A stretch of DNA of 64,000 bases from positions 13,532,446 through 13,596,445 of the forward strand of contig NC_133234.1 of NCBI RefSeq assembly GCF_040436345.1, given 5' to 3'. Position numbers and translations under genes: made by a program. The DNA is from Pagrus major (taxonomy: Eukaryota > Chordata > Actinopteri > Spariformes > Sparidae). This document shows, one piece after another, positions 25,701 through 36,800 of this stretch (the first letter of the stretch is position 1; each line of letters starts with the position of its first letter). A model generated the notes under the pieces. That model saw only the letters and a list, made by a program, of their open reading frames with translations. It ran no database searches and was not told the origin of the DNA.

Positions 25701-28149
25701 ACTGCTAAGTACTGTATTTACAACATCAACAGGGGTTTGGAGCTCTGGGATTGTCTATCAGGGGAAATGATGAGTCTGGCTGTCATTGTACTTGTGATGA
25801 CATAATTCCTTCCCAAAGTCACACTTAATTTACACTGTGGAGGGAATACGTACCTACCTACAGTCAGACTTTAGTTACACTTGCACTGCAGTGGCGGCCT
25901 GGGGATGGGATGAAGAATGAGTGTTAATCACAGAATGAGGAGGTTGTGGAGAGGGAACAGAGAGAGGAAGAACTGCAAATATTCTGACCAGGAAATAATC
26001 ATCTTAAACTAAATAGACTGAAATGAAATAATAGGCTTAATCACTCTTTTATTTATGTACGTAGTCAGGCAGAGAACTACTTGACTGCCACTATTACCTA
26101 ATGCACATATGTCCTACAATTTCATGCTCGCCTGCTGTGAATACACAGAATTTGCTGACTGTTCAGATGCTATTCCGGGCATGGCCACATACTGTATCAT
26201 GCTTACATGGGATCAATTGCCTGTTGAAAGATGGTATCATCTCCTGTTACCCTTAATTACATGTATGGATCCCTTTATGACCATTACTGAAGCCACAATG
26301 TGTCCATACAGTACACACAGTACCTTGGATGTCTTTTGGGGAAACTAGATGACATGAAACTGTATCCTGCATCCTCTTGTTAGCTGTATGTAGGTCACAT
26401 ACATCTATATAAGTCATCTCTAATCATTAAGCTTAAATCCATTTAATATTTTATATATACTTCTCATACATATGCATAAATACTTATCATATGTATAGAC
26501 ACACAGTCTGTACACATCGTGTGTTATTTCTTTTATAAGGTAAAAATCTGGCTCAGATAGAAAGAATATTTGCAGAGTTGTGATGAGGCAACATTGTACG
26601 ACATACAGTGGTATTTTTACACACATTTGAACATGCATGACAATGTAGGACAGGACTGTTTACGACTACAAGAGAACAATGACAAACAGGGGGACACTGA
26701 CAAGTGTTGCCACATAAACACAATTTCACAAATGACTTGTAGGAGTCTATTTAGAATTGGTATATTGTATTTGATTGTAGCCTGTTGAACTGAGAAATTG
26801 GCCGCTAAAATAAATTTGCTTGAGAACAGGCAGGAACAAGGACATGAATATTATAAAAAACTTTGGTCTTGAAGATAATTTAAGAGAAATCTATCCTAAT
26901 TGATTTGATAATTATGATTGGTAAATGATAATGGTAAATAAGGGTGGGATGAAATGTAGATGAGGAGCGAAAACACCCTTCTAAATAAAACATATTGTTT
27001 GTAAGTAGATTTATGTCTATTGTATAATATGTGTTTACACCTCAAAAATGTGTACAATTGCAAAAATGAATTTCTTTCTGTTTACAAATAGTTAAAATGG
27101 TTCAACAAACAACATATTCCCCATTTCTGGCTCAAAAATACAATAAAAATACTCATATTATGGGTTTGGTTAATTTTGCTAATAATTCATTAGCTTTTTT
27201 CCAAGTAAGTCCTTGAGAATGTTCTGAACCAGTGAGATTTGTGCCATTTTTACCTTATCTAATTTCACTGTTTTGTTTCCAATTTCTAAAATCATTCCAA
27301 TTAACAGAAGACAGATTGTAGGTGATGGTACAACTCAAAGGAAAACACAGGAAGAACATAGGGGAAGTCAAAACATCAAACTACAAAACACAGTTGTACA
27401 AAACTCAAAGACATTAAAAAAAACAAACCATAATCACAACAGCAACATATGTGAATTCAAAGTAAATATACCTTAATCCTATTCACATTGAAAAGATAAA
27501 GCATTCACAATACGACACATGAACACAAATCAACAAAATCACGACATAATACTCCACAAAAATACTTAATGAAAGATGAACACCCCGTGTTAGAAACACA
27601 GGAAATAAATAAGCACAAAAAACCCAAGAAATTAAATAAAAAACAACAACTACACATACAGTGAGAACTGAAAGGAGAGAGACAGAGAGTGAGACCAAGT
27701 GAGACCCTTGAAGGTCTAGCGGAGTGATTGGGAGTGGGCAATCAAAGGGGTGATTGACCGTTTGACCTTGGAGAGACATGCATATTGCAGGAATCGCAGG
27801 AAGTTAAATGGCCAACAATCAAAGAGAAGAAACTAAAAAAGCTAATAAAATAAGTTGGCAAAGACATCTTATGCGTATATCTATGAAATAAATCACAACT
27901 GAAGCACACAAGAATGAGTTTTAGACAGCATGAGAATCCCTCTTTAAAAACAAGACGGAGAGCGTTCTTTATCAGCGGAGAACAGGGACATCAGCGTCTA
28001 ATAATTTTCTTGCACTGTTTGTCTTCCCCTAAATCATCATCTTTTGAAGGTAGTCATCTATTTATTTACATATAAACTGGGCGGGAGATGGGCTACAGCC
28101 TGGACAGGTCATAAGTCTTTCACAGGGCTATAAAATGCTTCAGAATCAG
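22701..28149. other. Intergenic DNA, no gene recognised
   Basis: A GC-richer block at about 22730-22930 stands out against AT-rich surroundings; no domain is recognisable in either strand. Elsewhere I see only short AT-rich frames. Confidence 0.5.
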
Positions 28150-28544
28150 GGGCCTTATTACAGAAACTTCCTATAAAGATCTAAAATACCATTTTATCTC
28201 AGTTTAGGATGATAACCTGTTAGCTTTAAATTTCCCACACCATATATTAATGGATATATATGCCTCCGTCTCATCTAAGATTAACACCAATATTGTCTTG
28301 CCCATTATAGCAAGCTAGCTAACCAGTGAAAAGATAAGTAAGACAGCCGTCGTCATGGATACAGGCAGTGTAATAGGCATGACAGGACGAGTGCAGATTG
28401 AAGAATCGAGTTTATAGTTGTAGTGAGGATTTCTGAAGTTATGATACGAGGTCTGAGATAGGATAGGAATCAGCCATGAGTTGAGCTTGATTTTTCAAAG
28501 TTAGGACAGGATGGGCAGTTAGGAACCGTTTCTGTAATGAGCCC
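28150..28544. mobile_element. MITE with terminal inverted repeats GGGCC/TTATTACAGAAAC
   Basis: The left end GGGCCTTATTACAGAAAC and the reverse complement of the right end, GGGCTCATTACAGAAAC, match closely. The 395-bp interior has no coding capacity. Size and termini fit a non-autonomous DNA transposon; the superfamily (PIF/Harbinger or hAT) is not settled. Confidence 0.65.
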
Positions 28545-29211
28545 ACAGGGTTCAGAGTTGGCAACACAGATCAAATTTCTCTTCTATTTACCATAAGCCT
28601 CAAATAGAGTTTGTTTTTCCAGTGCACAAGGCTCAACAAATGAATACATACTAACTAAGGACCATTACAAATCCCCAACCTAAATATATAAATTATTGCT
28701 ATAACTTTCCTGTAAAAAGGCCAAACCCTGAAGCATCACCCTAATGACTTTAGCACTTATTTCTTCAATAGACTCCTGATTTGCTTTAAAGAGGGATTTT
28801 TATAGCACCTAAATTGCAGTTTATACATAAGAACCATCGAAACTGAAGCAATGTCAGGGACCTGTAAGTGAAGGGCATGGACAGCTCAAGGCTTGCTTAC
28901 CTTAGACAGCATGTAGCCACTTTTCAATCAAACTTGTCATAGCGTTTGTCTGTCTGTTTGGTCAGTAAGTGTTTCAGTCACTGAGTGCAGATTATAATCC
29001 TTTTGATTTCTATCCAGGTCTCCACAGTACAAATACAAAAGGTCCTGAACTTTGGACTACACTAGGCACTGAAAGCACAGATACATGGTCTAGGGAGTAG
29101 TATTTCAGATCCATTACACGCTCACAACACAGTATTTTGTGAAGAGGTATTGTGATAACCGGCTTGGTTTACATTGCACAATAAAAGTTGAGAATGTTTG
29201 CTTGTTTTCAG

Positions 29212-29381
29212 CGTGGCATGTTTCAAGATGTACTATCCCTTGACCCAGATGGCTCCACTGACCCCAGTGACCTTGGGCCTTGGAAAGATGATTGTCGCAC
29301 AGCACTGCACTCAGTCTCACAAGTGTGTGAGGCTATCAAGGCTGGCCAATTGATTTTACATGAAATACAGGATATGTACAT
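29212..29381 (+). other. Exon-like open block bounded by splice motifs, unidentified
   Basis: The block is preceded by TTGCTTGTTTTCAG and followed by GTAAGT, open over its 170 bases (phase 0 in, 2 bases out), and GC-richer than its flanks. Its translation (GMFQDVLSLDPDGSTDPSDL, then GPWKDDCRTALHSVSQVCEA) looks protein-like, but I recognise no family and found no partner exon. It could be an isolated exon, a pseudo-exon, or chance. Confidence 0.3.
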
Positions 29382-29956
29382 GTAAGTACGCACATATTTG
29401 AGCCTGAAAGTGCCATTAAAGGTTCAGTTAATGCCTGAAGAGTTTGTGAATTTAACCTGCGCATGAGTACATGTACATATCAAATAAATGTATACGAATA
29501 TTAAAAAAAGAGGGTATTTTTCAAGGTAAAACCTTTTCTATATTGCAGTGTGTGCTATTGTTTGCCAAGGTGGAGGCCCGTGGGGTAGGGAGTAACACGA
29601 ATAAACACAGTAGAAGGGAAAAACAAAATTAAGCCGCACACGACAGCACAAACACAACACTCAGACGGCATTGAGAGGACAGAGACACAGTGTATAACAC
29701 GTAAGAATGAAAAAGCCCACATACACACGCGTGATATGACACAACCTGAAGAGAGAGACAACAACAACACAGAGGCACATCAGACAACAACGTGACCCAC
29801 TGTTCCCGTTCAATCTTCTGCAGTGTATGTTTTATTAGTTATTGACACAGGACACGACAACTGGGTTATTTTTTCACTCGAGCTGCTGGATGTGTTTGCA
29901 CATGTGCGCGCCCACACGGACGCGCTCTTGCACTCATGTAAGCAAGATTTAAGCTC

Positions 29957-29963
29957 TCACACA

Positions 29964-30023
<60 letters not shown>
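29957..30023. repeat. (AC)n microsatellite
   Basis: A near-perfect dinucleotide run of more than 60 bases. Confidence 0.95.
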
Positions 30024-30026
<3 letters not shown>

Positions 30027-30553
30027 TTGTGCATACTACTTGTTATGGGTGTATATCACAGTGCAATCCCATTTTCTTTCCAAAGATTTTTTTTTTCACA
30101 AGTTGTACATGAGTTCACAAAATTGATATTCAAGTAAGATATTGGGCTGAGGTTAGGTTTGATTGGGTAAAATACAGATGCTGAGCCCTAAAATGTCATT
30201 TGCCACCCAAACTGTAACATTCAGATTTAAGTACGACCTAACCTTAGCTCAACCATTTACCTCAATCTCTTGAATCTGTAATATTTAGTAGAATTGAGCA
30301 CACTTGACACACTTTCAGGCACAGAGAAGACTCCTCACAGGTGACACTTACAACTCCACGGAACATGTAGACAAAACACTGTGGAAATGGTTGTGTATCT
30401 GTGGTTCAAAGTCATGCACAGTGTGTGTGCAGCTGTGTTAAAGTGGCTGCTGTATTGGTGTAGTTATGTGGTGGTTTGTGCACCTGCAAAACATGCTATG
30501 TCATGGAGAGCCAGATCAAAATTTCTGTAGGTTTTCACTCAACTACGGGCTCC

Positions 30554-30559
30554 TTTATT
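30554..30559 (-). terminator. AATAAA hexamer just after the kcnc3 stop
   Basis: The minus-strand AATAAA begins about 30 bases after the stop codon. It would give an unusually short 3' UTR. Brain-expressed Kv genes often have long 3' UTRs, so the main poly(A) site may lie further left, for example at the AATAAA near 29836-29831. Confidence 0.3.
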
Positions 30560-30590
30560 GTTTTTACTTTTTGTTAGTGTTACCTCTGGG

Positions 30591-30706
30591 CTATGGTTTG
30601 ATCCAGGATGAGGTGGAGTTTGCATTGAGGTCCTGCTGTAACAGAGACCCTTCCATCTTATACCAATCCTCAGTCAGAGGGGAGTCTGGGCTGGGTGCCA
30701 GGGCTG
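30591..30706 (-). CDS. kcnc3: kcnc3 coding exon 4 (C-terminus)
   Basis: The in-frame end ...[25 protein letters not shown] resembles the mammalian Kv3.3 terminus (DLNANAAAWISP), which identifies the last exon. The acceptor is uncertain: GCAG|CA at 30707/30706 gives A600 and 637 residues, but the first AG of the cluster (CTAG|AG, exon from 30712) also keeps phase 1 and adds two residues (639). Further AGs just downstream are also in phase. The stop is at 30593-30591. Confidence 0.8.
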
Positions 30707-30864
30707 CTGCCTCTAGTTTGTTGTCAACAGGGGGGTGTTGAAAGTTTGGAGGGAGTGTGAGGGAGTGTTTTGGTGCAGGTTGGCGGCAGTGGTGGTGGTT
30801 GGATTGCAGTAGTAAATGAATCAAGGTGTCAGGTTTTCATGAGCACGAAGATAATGCACATGGG

Positions 30865-30895
<31 letters not shown>

Positions 30896-33800
30896 GGGGA
30901 GGGAGGGTTATGGTGTAGCACAAAGGAAAAGAAAGGGGAAAAATGAGGGCATGGGGTTAAAGATGGGGCAGAGGAGGAAAGAGGTTAGGAGGGTAAATGT
31001 GAGGCAGGTTAGGGAAGGAGAGTCAGGGAGGGGGAGAAGGGAGGGAGCAAAAATAAAAGGAGGAGGCAAGGCAAGAGAGAGAGAAACAGAGAGGGAGAAA
31101 CAGAAGTGACGAGAAGTAAATTAATGCATGGTCAACTGTCTGAGTCCAGAAGACAGAGAAAGACAGAGATCATTAATGAGCATGAATGAATGTGACATCA
31201 TGGGACACAGAACAAAATTCACAGACACCGTGGAAAGATGGGAGACGAAGAGGAAGAGAGAGAAAAAGAAAAAGGAGAGAAGTAGAGGGACAGAAAACCT
31301 TGTCTGACAGAGGAAATTAAAACATGATACCAAGCGGTGATGGAAACACAGAAAACATGAATGTGAAGAGGTGGAAACAAACAGAGCAGAGCAGAAGAGC
31401 TAAGTGTGTGTGCGTGTTGTAGCTGTATGACTGTATATGTGTGTATGTCTTGCTGCTAGCTGTGATTGGAGCCTTTGATCTGTAGTTGAGGCTTCCAAAG
31501 TCATGTTCATGAGTCAGTTTGATTAATCCAACCCACCTTTCCTAAATGTCCGGATCGGATCTTATGTACATACGGTACCTATGTGTACTTATCTGCATCG
31601 GCTGCACACTGGATGTACGTAATATATATGTCCACAGTATGTTATGCCTGGCATCTTGCTGTGTGGATCTGTTTACATAAGAGGTGCGTGTTTATGTATC
31701 CGTCTCCTGGTGTGAAACGTACCTTTCCGCACATTCCCATCTGTGGCACGGAATTCCCTGGTGTTGAGCAGGAAGCAGGCACGGTCCTGCTGGTAGCGTT
31801 CCCGGGTAGGCCCCCGCCCAATAGGGCTCCTCTCGTCTGGACTCAGCACCTGGTCGATGGTGGGGCAGTCCTCGTTAGCCAGGGCGGCCGAGGCTGCATC
31901 ACCGTTCTGCTTGGAATCTGGAGGGAAGGTGGATGCAAAGCAAGGGGGAACCACATACAGGAGGATTATTATTATCTTCTTTTGCAAAAACACTTTCAGA
32001 ACCTTTTTTTTGTTGATCAAGTTTGAGAAAATAAAGTAATTTTGCAGATTGGCATTTTGAGCTCTAAACAGTTGACAAAGTATGAAAACACATTGCAAAA
32101 TTATGATGCTGTTATAATGAAAAGGAGTAAATCCCGCACACTTCTGAACTCTGCGTTGATCATTTTTTAATAAATCAATCAGTGCAGAGGTGAAACATGT
32201 TAGTGGGAATAAAGCAATTGGTGTGTGTGATCACTACCACTCAAGATTATAATACTGCAAAATAATCTAACACAGTACCATAAAATCGAACAAACCTTTG
32301 CATTATCGATTAATCTGCATATAATTTTTTATGATGATTCATTTATATCATGTTCACTACATTTCCCAGAGTCCAAAGTGTGAGTTGAAATCAGTAAATG
32401 TTAGACATGTTTGCTTGAAAAGACAAGCAATGACATAGTAGTTAGCAAATAGATAATAACTGCCAATTAATTTTCTTTCTCTTCTAACTTGGCATTATTT
32501 TTTAATTTTAAAGACCAAGTAATCAATCAAGAAAGTAAGCATTACATTTATATACTAGGGATGGGATGATATAAGATTTTATTGGGGATCAGAATAAGAA
32601 CAGTTGATCGTGATGAATATCCTCACATTAGTGGCTTTAAAACGCTCAATATCTGTATTTTGGCTGGGATAATTGTGAAATGAAATTTTCCTATCGCCCC
32701 ATGCCTATTGTATACACAGTGGGCCTGAGCATTGGTAAACTGTGAAGTCAGAGGACTGCCTTGGAAAGCTGTCAAGCATGTTGAGTGGAAACTAATGTTC
32801 ATTGATGATTTGGAATCACTGCTGTTGTGTTCGCCCACACATTCGCTGAGGCCGTATGTTAAAATATGTTACCAAGCGAGTGTGTTGTTCTGTGTTGTGT
32901 TGGAGCATGTGGTGATGATGATACTGCGATGCAGACTTGGAGCCAGTTGTCAAAATTTTGACTAATACAACTTCCTGCTGAAAGATCTACTGACACAACC
33001 TACAAGAAACCCTTTCAGACTGGAAGGAAGCCAAGCAGACGGGATGTAGTGAAAGCACTGATGAAACCAATATTTTCTGGCTCACTGATGACTAAGGCAG
33101 TAAAGTAATGCATTAAAGGTGCATTATTGTTGCATGTGACTGACGCACTGATGTTTCAGCATGTAAAGAGCAAACAAAGAGCCCAATTACCTCTCCTGAT
33201 TTTACTGCTAATGCCAGAGAGAAAAAATGTGGAGTCAGCCCAAATTGAGATGCATTAAGCCGTTTTAATAGATAATTGACTTCGTTTTCCCTCCATGGTG
33301 TTTGTTTTGAACTGACAGATGGGTGCCTTAAGGCAACCATGGACCTACCAGTTGATCATAAATTACACATGAGTTCTGATGGGCCAGTGATTTCTCCAGG
33401 GTGGATCCAGAATCAACTATGCATCACTTCTTGATAGTGCTCCCACTTCTTTCTCTTGACACTTTGCACTCTAATCCTCCACCAGACCTCTGAAATTATC
33501 ACTGTGCAAGCCTTAAATGACCAAAAAATGGTCATATTTCCAGGTGGCATGCTGGTCAGTTTTACTCAGTTTACTTTGAGTGCTCAAGCTATACAATACA
33601 ACTTGAACATCACTCTCCACTAAACAGACACATTTGACACTCTTTTATGTGTTTTTTGGTTTTAAAAAAACAAATCTCTCACCTCGGTTAATCTCTATAA
33701 TCTCTTCTTGGGCGAGAGGACAGTCACCCCCCATGCCTCCAGACCCCATCACTCCACCCAGGACATTTCCCAACAGCCTTTGCGGTGACGCGGTTGCCAT

Positions 33801-36800
33801 AGCCAGGGCATCTGGCTTGCAGTAGTTGGGGGACCCTGGTTGAGGCGCTCTGGGGATATGTTTGTTCTTCTTTTTGGGCAGCTTTTGCTTAGCCATGGCC
33901 AGAGAGTAGTACATGCCGAAGTTGTTGACAATTACAGGTACAGGCATAGCAATGGTCAGCACACCAGCCAAGGCACACAATGCGCCCACCAGCATCCCTG
34001 ACCACGTCTCTGGATACATATCTCCATAGCCCAGCGTGGTCATGGTCACAACAGCCCACCAAAATCCAATGGGAATGTTCTTGAAGTTGGTGTGGGCGCT
34101 GGCAGTTGGGTCATCTGGGTCGGCGCCAATTCGTTCAGCATAGTAGATCATAGTGGCAAAGATGAGGACACCAAGGGCCAAGAAGATGATGAGCAGGAGG
34201 AATTCATTGGTGCTGGCACGCAGGGTGTGGCCGAGGACACGGAGACCCACAAAGTGGCGGGTCAGCTTGAAGATTCGGAGGATACGGACGAATCGGACAA
34301 CACGGAGGAACCCCAGGACATCCTTGGCAGCTTTGGAGGAGAGACCACTCAGGCCCACCTCCAGATAGAAGGGCAGGATGGCGACAAAGTCGATGATGTT
34401 GAGGGTGCTTTTGAAGAACTCCAACTTGTCTGGGCAGAAGGTGACTCGCAGCAGGACCTCGATGGTGAACCAGATGACGCACACGCCCTCCACGTACGTC
34501 AACCAGCTGTCGGTCACCACCTCGTATACAATCTCGTCATGGGTGACGTTGCCCACCGTGACGCTCTCTGTCTTGTTGAGAATGGTGTTGAAGGCCTCAT
34601 GCGTCTCCATGCAGAAAGTGGAGATGGAGATGAGGATGAAGAATAGGGAGCCAAATGCCACATACTGGAGGAAAGGAAGAAACCAGAAAAAGAAAGCAAG
34701 GGAAGGACAAAGAGTCAGTTGCAAATCAATAAAATTCAGCAGAGCAAAGAGAAGATAAAAAGCATTTGAAAAAAAAGAGCATTGGTGAAGTTTGTAAACT
34801 CGAGCCAAAAAACAACATATGTGTGCAAGACCTGACTACACAAATAAGTGCTAAACGCGAAGCAATGTATGGAGACTACAACTCATTCTGCATCGGTCAC
34901 ATATTGACATCGTCATAAGAAAAATTATGGAAAAATTCGGAAATGGACACCCAAACATAATGTGTATAAGTTTAAATACAAAAAACAAAGAAAAACCTGT
35001 ATTACAACGGATCAGCCCGGAAAAAACCTTGGCACAATTTGACCCGTTGTGACCAAAGTCCAAAGATAATCAGACTCATTAGGCCTGATCAAATTATATG
35101 TGACAGTCATAAATGATTGTGATGAACAATGAAGCCATAAAAATAGATGTGCTGTCAGTATCATGTCATATCATACGCTCTCAGGAAATGATGACTTACA
35201 GAGATTATAAATTGATTAAATTATTAATAGTACTCAACCTATATTGTCAGACTCTATTATTTTGTTCAAAACAAAAGGTTTTGTTTTACATTGTTAATAT
35301 GCTAAGATTGGATTTAAAACATACTCATTTAAAACAAATAAAAAATAAACTGGTCACACACTTTTAGGGTTTGGATAGGTAAACCTGAGATTCAGTCTCT
35401 TACTAGCAAAATAGTCTGACCCCTTATGGTCCTCAAAACCACTGACGACAAGACATATAAAGAAAAATTCCTAAGTAAAGGAGATAAAATTACAATGTGT
35501 TACTGCAATCCTGAATCCAAAACAGAAAAAAGGAAAACTGGTTGAAAATGAAACTTCTAACTTATTTGTGGCACATAAAAAGAAAGAAAAGCTGATCAAT
35601 AATTAACTGATAATCTGTGGGCTATGGCTGCGTAAACAAGTGAGTAATCCCACACTTCAATCCCACAGCTCACTGCGTGTTCTGTGTTATAAGTGTCAAA
35701 ACATTAGTTTAGTGCAACTGATGAACTGAACTGCAGTCTTCCAGCAAACATATATTTGTTTACAGTTGTAGAGAATGATGTCAGACCCTGCAACCAAACA
35801 CTTATCATATCAGTTATTTTGAAATTATTTTTAATATTTAGAAAGCCAGTAGCTCAGAGAAAAAAACCTCCTGCCCCTTCATTCGACTCAATGGTCTGAC
35901 TATGTTGCAGGTGTAGCGCTACCCATCACTTCATCATCACATCATTTAGCCTGCCTGAGTTGCCTGTTCAAATTAGACTTAAAATTTTGATGAAAAGGTT
36001 TTATGGACTTTTTCTTGTTGTTCTTCTTCTTCCAGTTGGAAGCAAACTTATAGATTGATCCATAATATTAAGGCTGTATATAAATCAACTGTACAAATGC
36101 AGTGTGCATCCTGGTCTTCTGAAACCTCTTTCACACTGGACAAAAAAAATCCTAACACCCACAAACAACTGGCTTTTGTCTACAATACTGTACATTTAAA
36201 AACCCTCCATACACGCGCTTATATTAGTGTAAAATGGTGCAATAACAGATTCCCCTGTTTGTGCAAGTGGACACAACAATAATTTTCTGTCAAAAATATT
36301 AAAGGGGATCTGTGGGCAGTCGTTAGTTTATGTGAGCTGACTCCATTTCTTAACTAACGTTAGCTACTTTTGCTCTCTGTTAGCTGAGCTGAGAGAGGCG
36401 CCGAGACGAAGCACTCGAGAATGTTCATGAAGTCACATCATTGGAACTGTCACGGAAAATCTGACCCGAGTCCTTTACAAAGACATCCATAGTCAAGCCT
36501 CTATCCCCTTCCACATACTGGAAGTATTGTTCAAGTAGCCTTTCTACAAGTGGCATCCTCTCTATACTACAATGTCTTACAGCTCCATGTTTGGTTCTTC
36601 ACTTTGTCCACGGGGTAAATTTCTTGGACAGAAAGCAAAAAATAAGCCAAGGTATAACAGTGTTCCACCACAGAGATCTGTTGTTTTCTCAATGAGTTTA
36701 TTTTAGCTTTTTCGACCCTCAAAGGCAATTTTCCTAACATTGGCCATCTGTGTGATCTGCAAGCTTCCTGTATATGTACCCAAGCTTCTTATTCTACTGT

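Larger units (their letters stand above)
28545..30553. other. Downstream flank of kcnc3
   Basis: It holds the exon-like block at 29212-29381 (see finding), a CA microsatellite and possible kcnc3 3' UTR. No other gene is recognisable. Confidence 0.45.

Noticed and set aside
34092..34646. 184-codon plus-strand open frame
   Set aside because: It is the antisense shadow of kcnc3 exon 2; composition is explained by the sense codons.
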